The position numbers and the translations under genes were made by a program. Of a stretch of DNA of 64,000 bases, positions 43,204-53,620 are shown piece after piece; positions within the stretch are counted from its first letter, which is position 1, and every line of letters starts with the position of its first letter. The DNA comes from Cinnamomum chago (Eukaryota > Streptophyta > Magnoliopsida > Laurales > Lauraceae). The stretch is taken from assembly GCA_038049695.1 (NCBI GenBank), contig CP142460.1, positions 26,444,001-26,508,000 on the forward strand. Direction: 5' to 3'. The notes under the pieces are model-generated. The model was not told the origin of the DNA and did not search any database. It worked only from the letters and a program-made list of their open reading frames with translations.

Positions 43204-45180
43204 ATCCCCTCAAATGCTTCTTCGGTGTTTCATCGGACAAGTTTCTCGGATTCATAGTACGGAAAGCTGGCTTGACCCCATCAAAGTCAAGGCTATCCTA
43301 GAAATGCCATCTCCAAGAACCCTAAGACAATTAAAAGGGCTCCAAGGAAGATTGGCATACATTCGACGGTTCATCTCCAACCTATCAGGGAAGTGTCGTC
43401 CATTCTCTCGGTTAATGAAGAAAGGTGTCGATTTTGTCTGGGATGCTGAATGTGAAGCCGCGTTCCAGGACATCAAGTCATACCTGACTAAACCTCCAGT
43501 GTTGGCTGCCCCCACAACTGGAAAACCATTCCTCTTGTACACAAGAGCCCTTGACTGTTCTTTAGGCGCTCTACTCGCACAAAAAGAATGACGAGGGAAA
43601 AGAAGCTGCTCTATATTACCTTAGCCGCATGTTAGTAGGTGCAGAGCATCGCTACTCTCCAGTCGAAAAAGAATGCTTGGCAGTGATGTTCGCCGTACAA
43701 AAACTGCGTCACTACCTGCTATCCAACACAATGTACCTGATTTAGAGGATCAACCTCCTAAAGGTCCTTGTCACAAAAGCAGGTTCTCTCAATGCCCGAC
43801 TGGCAAAATGGTCCATCCTCATGTCACAATTTGACATTAGGTATGTACCACAAAAAGCAATCAAAGGCCAAGCTCTAGCAGACTTCCTTGCGGAGCATCC
43901 ATTGCCTAAAGATTCTCCACTCAGGGATGACCTCCCAGACGAACCGGTCTACAGTGTGGAGACTTCCTTATCAAATGCTTCCTGGCACATGTACTTCGAT
44001 GGCGCAACCAGGACAAATGAAAAGGGAAATCAAATATCGGGAATTGGCATTCTCTTTGTTAGTCCCGATAAATACATGATTCCGCATGCATTCTCGCTAC
44101 TGGAACCATGTTCAAACAATGCAGCTGAGTACCAAGCCCTGATCATAGGATTGGAACTCGCCCTCGAATCCGGCATCACTACGCTGGAAGCTTTTGGAGA
44201 CTCTCAACTGATAGTCAACCAGATGAATCAGAAATTTGAAGTCAGGAAGCCCGATCTGTTGCCTTACTACAACAAGGCGCAATCGCTTCGACAAAAGTTC
44301 GACATCTGTCACATCACCCACATCCTCAGAGGTGAAAACATTCGTGCAGATGCCCTGGCTGGACTTGCTGCGTCTATGGCAATCCAAGAAGGGGAAAACA
44401 TGCAAGTTACAGTGTGTCAAAAAAGGATTCTCCCTCCTCTCAACACACATCAAGCAGTTGTTGAATGCCACCAAGTGGTTGGAAGTCGGATCTCCGTCCT
44501 TAAACCTCTGATCGGCGACTGGAGGAATCCGTTCATTGATTACATAATGTTCGGAATCCTACCTGAAGATCCAAAAGAACGGGTAAGCATCCAAAGACGA
44601 GCCCCGAACTTTCATTTGGATATTCCTTCAAAAATGCTGTATAGAAAATCCTACAACGGAGTACTTCTACGCTGCTTGTCACAACAAGAAGCTGAAGAAA
44701 CACTCAAAGAAGTACATGCTGGTCTTTGTGGAGCCCATCAGGCGGGCCCTAAGCTCTACGATCAGATAAAAAGGTTAGGTTATTATTGGCCTACCATGGT
44801 GGCTGATGCAATGCAATTTGCTAAGCGCTGCCAACAATGCCAAATTCATGGAGACTATGTCCACATGCCTCCAGAATGGCTGCATCCTACAGCGATCTCA
44901 TGGCCTTTTGAAGCCTGGGGTATGGACATCATAGGTCCTATCTCGCCTCCATCGAGCAAAGGTCATCGCTTCATCTTCGCCGCTACGGATTATTTCTCCA
45001 AGTGGTCAGAAGCATTCGCGCTTAGTGAAATGAAGACCTCATCAGTCCTTCAGTTCTTGCTCACCAACATCATTTGTCGCTTCGGCATACCTAAAAGATT
45101 CGTCCATGATAACGGACCACAGTTCCCCGATCACCGATTCTACAGGTTCTGCGACAAATACAAAATCCAAAGTTGTCCTT
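43194..45180 (+). pseudogene. Element D pol remnant: RT thumb, both RNase H domains, truncated integrase
   Basis: Begins at the MNPLKCFFGVSSDKFLGF segment of RT, with a small deletion near 43270. It continues through Ty3-type RNase H with an extra A in a run near 43585 (frame change) and tag at 43743-43745, then an intact-looking archaeal-type RNase H (44000-44400) and the integrase zinc domain and core up to DKYKIQSCP. It is cut at 45180, after the second catalytic Asp of integrase and before the Glu and the C-terminal domain. An open frame of nearly 1.4 kb from 43821 shows that this part is young. Confidence 0.83.
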
Positions 45181-45290
45181 TGTTGACACCAAAAATGTCA
45201 CTTTGCCTCTTCACACCAAAAGCTACACGGAGCCGCATCCTACCAAAAATAGGCAGGCGCTACTTCAAGCATCAGATCTGGTCAAAATCA
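45181..45290 (+). repeat. 110-bp stub of an LTR 5' end inside element D
   Basis: Starts exactly at TGTTGACACC and matches the first 105-110 bp of the D/E LTRs, then changes into the non-coding 3' region (homologous to B about 24835) at a short shared stretch near tcaaaatcaaac. The left junction is a genuine LTR terminus in the integrase codons, so a further element probably inserted here and was then mostly removed by a deletion. Confidence 0.75.
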
Positions 45291-45474
45291 AACTTTGTCT
45301 AAGTCAAAATTCATGTTGGCTTAGCATAGAAATTCTAGCCTTCTATCTTGATGCAAAAAAAAAAAAAAAAAATGCATAAACATCTTGAATTGCATGAAAC
45401 CTCATTATCATGATTTTGCAAAAAGGGGAGCAAGGAAAGTTTTTTTTTTATATTAAAAAAAAAAAAAAAAAAGA

Positions 45475-45655
45475 AAAATTATGGGCTGGCCCACAAGCCG
45501 TGGCCCATGGGCCACATGGCCGTACGGCCCAAGCTATACGGACATGTCCGTACATAAAAAAAAAAAACGAAAAATTATGGGCTGGCCCACAAGCCGTGGC
45601 CCATGGGCCACATGGCCGTACGGCCCAAGCTGTACGGACATGTCCGTACAGCAGC
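45475..45655. repeat. Duplicated cluster of three perfect palindromes
   Basis: Copy 1: GTGGCCCATGGGCCAC (45500-45515), GGCCGTACGGCC (45518-45529), TACGGACATGTCCGTA (45537-45552). Copy 2 is 96 bp downstream: 45596-45611, 45614-45625, and an extended 20-bp palindrome at 45631-45650. The two copies are almost identical. B keeps only an eroded relic (about 25035-25085). Confidence 0.9.
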
Positions 45656-45762
45656 AAAAAAAAAAAAAACAGAGAGAGAGAAAAAAAAAAGAAGAAGAAA
45701 GAAAAAAAAAAGAAAAGGGCATGTAAAAAAAGAAAAAAAAAATGAAAACAAAGAACACGTGC

Positions 45763-45797
<35 letters not shown>

Positions 45798-45980
45798 TGA
45801 TGAAACTTTCTTTACATGGAATTTCTTGTAAAAAGAAATAAAAAACTTACTCGAAGCCATGGATGGAGAAGAAAGGATTACTTGAAGACTCTTGAAGAAG
45901 GAGGATTCTTGATCTTAGAGCAACTCTTGAAGACTTTTGCAAAAAGAAAGCAATAGGAGCAAGAGATCCCACCTCAATTG

Positions 45981-45988
45981 CTTTTATA
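45981..45988 (-). promoter_or_regulatory. Candidate promoter (TATAAAAG) of the antisense gene, element D
   Basis: Same minus-strand TATAAAAG, CTT-containing leader and ATGGCTTC start (45860) as in B. The gene body that it should serve is deleted in D. Confidence 0.5.
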
Positions 45989-47006
45989 GAAGAGAGCAAA
46001 ACAAAAGAGGAAACAAGAGAAAAGCAAGGAGGTAAGGGCTAAAAATTAGCAACCTTCCCAAGTAAATTTGCCTTCCCAAAAGAAAATGAAACTTGGGATA
46101 TTCTCTCCCAAAACAAAGATTCTTTGAGAAATTCTCTCCCAAAGAAAGATATTTTGAGAGAATCTCTCCCAAAATCAAGGAAACTTGAGAAAATCTCTCA
46201 AAGTAAGGATATTTTTAGATATTCTCCACCCAAAGGAGATATCTTTAGATATTCTTTACAAAGTGACACCATATGAGATCTAAGCCATCCTTCAAAGTTT
46301 AAGGTCCCATGGGTTAGCCCATATGAGCCAGGTTTGACCACCTAGGCACTAAAAGTGGCTTTTAGTCAAAATTTCTCTTACAAAGAGCATACAAAAATGA
46401 TCCCATGCCTCTTTTGAGTTGATTGGACCATACCATATAAAAATCCAAGCTTCATGAGTTTCCAAAACTCCAAACCATCCCACCTCATGAACCAAATTAA
46501 GCCAAAATCTTGAAATTGACATTCCACAAAAGCCCAAACCACTCCAATGGACCCAAAATTGTCCCAAAGAGTGAACCAAAAAAAAACAAACCATGGTCCC
46601 CTAACTCGCCACATACAGCTTGTTGGGGCACAAGACCAAAACCAAAAATCAAAACCCGACCCCCTAACTTGCCACATACAGCCTGTTAGGTCACAAGGTC
46701 AAAACCAAAACCAAAAACCTGACCCCCTAACCAGCCACATACAGCTTGTTAGGTCACAAGGTCAAAATCAAAACCAAAAAACCAAAACCAAATCCAAATC
46801 CAAATGTCATTCTCAAAATCTTGCCTTAAGATGGTACGTGATCCCTCTCACTACCATAAAATCCCCTGGAAGCTCAAAAGGCTACTCCATATAAAAAAAA
46901 AATATGCTCAAAGACTCTTGGTCAAGTCAGAAGTTCTTCTTCAAGATTCTCTTCGAGGCACATCGACAGCAAAAGCTATATCATCGCTGTACCTCGAGGG
47001 GGCATT

Positions 47007-49381
47007 TGTTGACACCAAAAATGTCACTTTGCCTCTTCACACCAAAAGCTACACGGAGCCGCATCCTACCAAAAATAGGCAGGCGCTACTTCAAGCATCA
47101 GATCTTGTCAGAATCAAACAAAAACTGCAAGGTCAATCAAAATAACCAAAAGAGAGGTACACATGAAGTTTCGGGCCATTTCGATATCATTTGGCCTAGC
47201 TTCACTTCTCCAACAGCTAAGCAGCAGCTCCCGGCAACGGAGCACCCCGGGGCCATGGCACCCAATTCGGAGCTTGTGGATCATCTCAAAATGACTCCAT
47301 TAGGCTCCCCATCAAATTTCAGGTCAATCGGACATCGTTTGACCGAAAGTCAAAGCTCGGCATTTCCCTCGCGGTGAAATAAAGGCGAGCATTTGCATGA
47401 CTCAAAACGGCTTCAAAACTCAAGCGAAAGCCTATGGTTGGTCTTAACTACTGATGAGGAGTCACACATCGAATTTCAGGTCAATCGGACATCGTTTGAC
47501 CAAAAGTCAAAGCTCTGTATTTCCCTCGCGGTGAAATCAAAGGCAAGCATTTGCATGACCCCAAATGGCTTCAAAACTTAAACAAAAGCCCATGGTTGGT
47601 CTTATTTAATGCTCAAGAAGCTTCACCTCAAATTTCAGGTCATTCCGACATCGTTTGATACTGTTTCAGCTACTGGCGGAAAATCAACAGTTCTGCGTTC
47701 GGCTTTTCCCGGAAAATCAGAAACTTTGCAAACCAATTTTCAAGGATTCTCATCAGGTTTTTCAGAGGGAAATCAAGCCAAATAATGTGGAGAAATGTCA
47801 GAGAAAACAAGCAAAAAAAATGGAAGCGAAAAACGACGAGAAACGGCCAAAAAGGGGCCCCGGGAAGGGATTTTCCCCCCAGGGTCGCAGACCCCTGCGA
47901 CCCTGGGCCATGGTCGCAGGCCCCTGCGACCCTGGGAGGTCCGGGGCGCCGATTTCGCCCCGGGACCCCCCGTTTCGTCCGTTTTCACGAGACGAGTTGT
48001 TCTGTCCCTGTGATTTTTCCAGATTCAGGCTTTTGAGGCTCCAAATTCACTGATATTCATCAAGATCACAGGACTCCTTTCCAGAACTTCAAACACTTCA
48101 TTGATCGCCAGCCGAACAACCAAAAAGTGCACTTTCTGCCCACCCGATCGTGAAATCAACTGGACAGATGCTGCCGGCCCGCTGGTATCAACCAATGTCT
48201 GAAACTACATGATCATCTGATGTTGATTTACATAAGGATCCATCGATGATCATCGCAAAGGGGATTCCAAAAGACGCAACATGGCCCGCGACTCTTCAGC
48301 TACTAAGGCGGCCACTTAATGCTATCAATTGGCCCGTTTATGGCAAGTTAATGCAGTCATTAACCCATTATCTTGGACGGCCCAATCAGAAGCCTCTGTT
48401 CAGGAGTTACAAGTCCAAACAATCATGGCATTCAAGCCATGAAACTCCTAACATAATGGAGATTAAAGGCGATTAAATGCCCATGACTCTCCACCGGCCA
48501 ATGAAATCCAAGGGGCAGGAGTTACAAAGCAAGAGACAATTAAACTTGTAACTCCTCCCTTAATGAGCTTTATTACCATAAAGGCTCATAAATCACTCCT
48601 AAAGGCCTATAAATAGGAGTCCCCTCCAAGCATTCCGGGGGGATCGAAATCATCAGCAATTCCTGCTCTAGAGATCCAGAAGCTCAGAGAGAGAGAAACC
48701 TCTGTCGGAATTCCGCAGCAGCCTCCACTACAAGGTGACAAAAGTCCCTTGGGGGGCACTCCCCCCAAGGTCCTTTACCTTCTACTCGGCTTTTTATTGA
48801 ACATAAGACCTTCTCTCTGTCTTTGTTCTCTAAAAATCTGAGGATATAGCCAAGCCAAGCGAATCCACAGCATCCGACGTTCTCATTTGCATGGATGATG
48901 GCGGAGTCCATACATGACTCGCGACCGTCAATCTAAACGGGTCCCTCCCACAATCTCCTGAAAAGTTAGATTCTTCCTTTCTCGCTTTTCATTGTATTTT
49001 GTTTTTTTTTTAAAGAGACAAAAAACCACAACTCTTGTCTTTCATTATTGATGAGAATTGTAAATCGGCTATAAACGCCAAAAATCGGCTATAAATGCCA
49101 AAAAATCGCCTTTTACGGCAAAATAAAAAAACTGTCTCTTTTCTTAAATATATATGCAATGGAAAATTGAAAAGAAGTTGATTTCCTTTTTTTACTTGCG
49201 AAGATTGATCTCCGGATCATCACTTGCAATTCCAAGTAAAATAGAAAATCTGGCACACCCACCCAAACACCCAAAAGCGTTGATGCACGCTCCGCCCTCC
49301 GGGGGCGAAAGGGTCGGACCAAACGGACTCCCACGTCCGCCGACGCCCGGTAGCGCCCGGGGTCTTGGAGCGGGTCCATCA
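47007..49381 (+). repeat. LTR shared by elements D and E (2,375 bp)
   Basis: Preceded by a polypurine tract, as a 3' LTR should be, and followed by a PBS and leader, as a 5' LTR should be. Its first 190 nt differ from the D 5' LTR at about five positions. It lacks about 0.3 kb after ctcccggcaa(c) at 47237 and carries a local duplication (caaaacggcttcaaaactcaa appears in two versions, 47400-47590). Palindromes at 47877-47960, TATAAATA at 48608-48615. Confidence 0.82.
48608..48615 (+). promoter_or_regulatory. LTR TATA box (TATAAATA), shared D/E LTR
   Basis: Context ggcctataaataggagtcccc as in the D 5' LTR. Likely promoter for the genomic RNA of E. Confidence 0.7.
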
Positions 49382-49384
49382 AGC

Positions 49385-49402
49385 TGGCATACCCGGTGGG
49401 AC
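49385..49402 (+). other. Primer binding site, element E
   Basis: tggcatacccggtgggac, 3 nt after the LTR end. It differs from D at one position and from B at one position. Confidence 0.7.
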
Positions 49403-49561
49403 TCGTTCATTTGATGAGCATGTGCTTAGATTCCTTTTGGCTCCATTCTGGTTGGTGGCCTATGTTGGATCTTGCATCTAAAAAAAAAAAGAACACATGA
49501 GATAGGATTCTTGGAAATTTCTTCTTTTGAATTTATTTCCAGTCTTTCTTGTTTCTAAAAA

Positions 49562-50373
49562 AAAAAAATCTGATTTACAAAAAATTTCAGATTTTCCTCT
49601 TTTGGGTTTAAGTTAAGAAACTTTGGTTTCCTCCTTTTCGGACTTCGAGATCGCAGAAATGTTGAACTCATTTTCGGAATGGAACACCATTTGCTCTCTT
49701 CTATGAATCCATAAAAAAAATCAAAAAAACAAAATCTGATTTACAAAAAATTTTCAGATTTTCCTCTTTTGGGTTTAAGTTGAGAAACTTTGGTTTCTTC
49801 CTTTTCGGACTTCGGGATCGCAGAAATGTTGAACTCATTTTCGGAATGGAACACCATTTGCTCTCTTCTATGAATCCATAAAAAAAATAAAAAAAAATAA
49901 AATCTGATTTACAAAAAATTTCAGATTTTCCTCTTTTGGGTTTAAGTTGAGAAACTTTGGTTTCCTCCTTTTCGGACTTCGAGATCGCAGAAATGTTGAA
50001 CTCATTTTCGGAATGGAACACCATTTGCTCTCTTCTATGAATCCATAAAAAAAAATCAAAAAAACAAAATCTGATTTACAAAAAATTTTCAGATTTTCCT
50101 CTTTTGGGTTTAAGTTGAGAAACTTTGGTTTCTTCCTTTTCGGACTTCGGGATCGCAGAAATGTTGAACTCATTTTCGGAATGGAACACCATTTGCTCTC
50201 TTCTATGAATCCACAAAAAAAAAAAAAAAAAAAAACCTTCAGATTTCTCCCTTTTGGGTTAAGTTGAGAAACTTTGGTTTCTTCCTTTTCGGACTTCGAG
50301 ATCGCAGAAATGTTGAACTCATTTTCGGAATGGAACACCATTCGCTCTCTTCTATGAATCCATAAAAAAAAAT
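49562..50373. repeat. Five tandem copies of a 167-bp leader repeat, element E
   Basis: The anchor cagaaatgttgaactcattt occurs at 49654, 49821, 49988, 50156 and 50305 (steps 167, 167, 168, 149). More diverged copies are at 50710 and 50857. Each copy ends in a poly-A tract after tatgaatcca. The minus-strand ORFs here are echoes of the repeat. Confidence 0.9.
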
Positions 50374-50451
50374 CTTTTAAAAAAAAAAAAAAAAGAAAGA
50401 AAAAAAACCACTAAGGTTGCACCAATTGCGTTCTTTGACCAAAGTGGATCT

Positions 50452-50547
50452 AAGAAAAGCCTTGTCCAGAGTGTGGAGACAGCTAGACTGTTCTAGGCAA
50501 GGGTCCTCCAAACGGGTTCATTAAGTAATCCTACCCTTACCTGGGGG
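50452..50547 (+). promoter_or_regulatory. Highly conserved leader block, element E
   Basis: Third copy of the block described at 11567-11662. B and E differ at only a few positions here, although the flanking repeats differ widely in number and sequence. Confidence 0.55.
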
Positions 50548-51328
50548 CTGATCTATCCACTGAGGTTTCATAAGATCGAATTGGAAATCTATGTGAATTC
50601 TTCAAAAAAAAAAAAATTTCTAAGAAAAAAAAGAAAAAAAAAACTTCTGTCATTTTTGGATTCATATTTTGAGAAATCCTGGTTCCTTCCTTTTCGGACT
50701 TCGAGATCGCAGAAATGTTGAACTCATTTTCGGATTGGAATACCATTTGCTCTCTTCTATAAAGTCCAATCTTGACACTTTAAAAAAAAACTTCCGTCAC
50801 TTTTGGATTCACATTTGAGAAATCCTGGTTCCTTCCTTTTCGGACTTTCGAGCTCGCAGAAATGTTGAGCTCATTTTCGGATTGGAATACCATTTGCTCT
50901 CTCCTATGAATCCAATCTTGACCTTTCAAAAATCCCATCTCGTGTCCTTTCCAAGGATGCGATTTGCAACATTTGTGCCTAGCGGTGCTAGTACGCCCTT
51001 TCGGGTCTACTGTATTCGCAACCGACACATTTGTATCTCAACCTTATATCATTTTACCTTGAGTGAGCTTTGCTTCTCGGTAATTTGAATTAAGGTTCAC
51101 AATTTCTCCTAGCAGTCACTGGGACGCTCATTCTGAGCTGACCCTACCTGCGTTTAGAACAATTGTGCCCTCTATGGCTTTTCTGCCTTCCTCATGTTGC
51201 TTGGGCTGGGCCATGTCCCCTCGGGCGACTTGAAGAGGCGAAACCATAGTATTTTCCATTTATGATCACTATATTCTTGTGATTACTAATGGATATGGTC
51301 TTGTTTCAGAAGTTTTCAAAAACTAACA

Positions 51329-53620
51329 ATGGCAGCTTCATTAACCATCACCTTTGATGAGAACAAGTACCAGCTCATGCTCCAAGACAAACAAACCAAG
51401 CGCACTTACAAGCGCCCTGTCAGCTGCCGAAGCGTCATTTCCCTCGGCAACTCAGAAGACACCGGGTCAAACTCTACTCCCCGGACCATTGTCTTCGGGT
51501 CATTGGGACCATTCCCACTACCCGCAGAAGAAACCACACCTGCCAAGAAGCAGAGAACCGCCCCTCAACGTATCACTACAGTGATACCAAGGGCGATCAT
51601 CAAGAAGCCTGAGGCCCGTAGCGCTCCTGCAAAGCCTCAACCAGCAAGAAACCAGGTCTGCTCAAAGACTTGGTCTCCAAGGCCTTCACCCAAACAGCGA
51701 AGGTCACAAACATCAGCAAAGCCAGCATACCTTTCCCCTCTCAAGGAGAACCGGTTCTACCCTCTTGCTTACATGAAAGAGGAGAAGCCTACCCTCCGCC
51801 AAACAAAACCAACTCAGCACGAGCCGGCTTGCTCATACAAGCCCAAAATCAAATCGTGCATCGTAAGGCCTCCGCAAGAACCTGCCAAGGCCTGCACACC
51901 TGCGAATCGACCCTTCCTCTCAACAGGAGCCGAACTCGCAAAATTCAAAGCTTCGGTGTGACAGGCAAAGGACCGCGTCCAGATCCTGTCCCTGCCCGTC
52001 TTCAAAGAAGACAAGCTTGGCTGCTGCGCACCAGGGACTACGTCCTTCATTGCCAGAGCACAGCCAGAGCTAACCGAAGCTCAAATCGCTCGTCGTATGC
52101 GTCGCCGCACGGCATATCGACAAAAGAGACTAGAGAAGCAAAGAACCCAGGATTCTGCACTTCAGGTCTCCCAAAAATGGGTAGAAAAAGAAAGACCCGA
52201 CCAAGTTGTTGCTGTTAATATGGTTGGCAAAACCAGAAAACGCCAGAAGTCAGCAACTAAAATCCATGTCAGACGACCGGTGACTCGTAGCGTCTCCCGG
52301 ACACGAAGACATAAAGAAAACTCTCCCGCTCCTTCAAGCCAAGGATATCAGAGTGACCACTCTTCGAGCTCTTCATCTAAAAGAATGAGCTCCAGCTCAG
52401 TCACCAAGACTGTATCCTCTTTCGACTCTCGAAGAATGAACGTCTTGGTCACAAATGCTGAGCAACCTCCGCCGCATGATGACGTAACCGCACGCATCTA
52501 GCAGCTGGAGCAAGGGCAGCAAAGGATAGAGACTCTAATAGAGAACCTAATTCTCAATCTTCAGCGTCCACAAAACAATGAAGCTCCTCCAAGCCATCAA
52601 GGCAACGAGGAAAATGCGGAAAACAGTGAGTCACGCGCCCTTACCAAAAAGGACGTTGACGATATCCTCGCCAAAGCAAAAGAAGAGGATACACTAAAGG
52701 AGCATGGGATCAAGCCACCATATCCCTTGTGGATGGACTCGGTCCCGTTCCCTACAAAATTCAAGCAACCTACTCTCCAAACATATACGGGGAAAGGTTC
52801 AGCCAGACAACACGTCATCCATTTCAAGATCCTGACGGGAGCTATTGCGGATCAAGATGCCCTCAAAATCCGCCTATTTGCAAGTACCCTAAAAGGTACG
52901 GCCTTTGATTGGTACTCCACTCTGCCTGAGGACTCCATTCAAAATTGGGCCATGTTGGAGACACGCTTCCTAACCCACTTCAAAGGTGAGGATCATCCTG
53001 TTACTATGGGTCAGCTCTGCAGCCTAAAACAGGGATAGAATGAGTCAACATATGACTTCATTCACAAGTGGAAGGCAATGGCATACAAATGCTCCGATGT
53101 ACTGCCACAAGCGTCACTGGTCGACATCTGCCGAAACAACATGAGAGCAAGAATCCGCTCCATGATCATCGGCAACAAATCAAAGAACCTGGGAGAACTC
53201 CTGGAAGCAGCCATGGAAGCTGAAACGGTGATCAAAGACCTAAACAGTCAGAAGTCATCAAAGAAAGAGCCGACTGCCATTGCAACCTCAAAACCAAAGA
53301 AAAAGGAGGTTCTCACTTTGCAAACCAAGTCAGCTCCTCAGCCGCCAAAGAAAGCTGAAAACAAAGCTGCAGGTAAAAAGCCTGAACTCTCTGATGCCTT
53401 CAAAGAACGAGTAGAGAAGAAATACCCGTTCGATGAAGATGTTGAAGAAATTTTTGGGGCACTTCTCGCAAACGATAAACTCACCTTGCCTGACCCCAAA
53501 AGACCAGGAGATGTTGGCAAAACCAACGATCCTCGGTACTGTCCATACCATCAGATGGTCTCGCATCCTCTCAATCAATGCTTTGTTGTGAGAGAGAAGA
53601 TAAATGAGATGTGGAAAAAA
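51329..53620 (+). pseudogene. gag: Element E gag (three stops)
   Basis: MAASLTITFDENKYQ start, basic Ser/Arg-rich N-terminal extension, capsid-like Gag domain (about 52730-53250), and a zinc-knuckle-like motif CPYHQMVSHPLNQC at 53540-53581 with spacing C-X2-H-X4-H-X4-C. Interrupted by tga at 51959-51961, tag at 52499-52501 and tag at 53036-53038, all in one frame (the homologous D codons are sense), and by one extra A in a run near 53615-53620 that shifts the frame. There is no stop between gag and pol in the ancestral reading, so Gag and Pol were one polyprotein. The splice-acceptor-like AG at 51308-51309 lies 19 nt upstream of the start. Confidence 0.85.

Larger units (their letters stand above)
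45291..47006 (+). other. Non-coding 3' region of element D with polypurine tract
   Basis: Homologous to 24840-25981 plus 29252-29656 in B. Contains a duplicated palindrome cluster (45475-45655), purine/poly-A tracts (45655-45800), the antisense promoter signal without its gene (45981-45988), ttgagaaattctctccc-type repeats (46085-46255), three cttgccacatacagcttgtt units (about 46605, 46670, 46733) and the polypurine tract gaggggg at 46996-47002. Confidence 0.7.
37108..49381 (+). mobile_element. Element D: internally deleted Tat element in element 1, sharing its right LTR with E
   Basis: The left LTR starts TGTTGACACC directly after cgacctgg of the element 1 antisense gene, so 37108 is a true insertion boundary (the duplication should be cctgg, 37103-37107). 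Internal parts: PBS, leader, open gag, a fusion from the gag C-terminus into mid-RT, pol up to the integrase core, a 0.1-kb LTR stub, the non-coding 3' region, polypurine tract and LTR. Missing relative to E: about 4.3 kb between gag and RT, the integrase end, the post-pol arrays and the antisense gene body. The right LTR is followed by another PBS and a complete second interior, so D and E form an LTR-D-LTR-E array. Confidence 0.82.

Noticed and set aside
45410..45860. Lys/Phe-rich ORFs on both strands
   Set aside because: Low-complexity poly-A and purine tracts in the 3' non-coding region of D.
49868..50341. Minus-strand ORF with repeated FHSENEFNISAIS segments in the E leader
   Set aside because: An echo of the 167-bp tandem repeat; B and D do not keep the frame.
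49562..50373. Regular repeats as a possible CRISPR array
   Set aside because: Units are contiguous without unique spacers, and the genome is a plant; ordinary tandem repeat.
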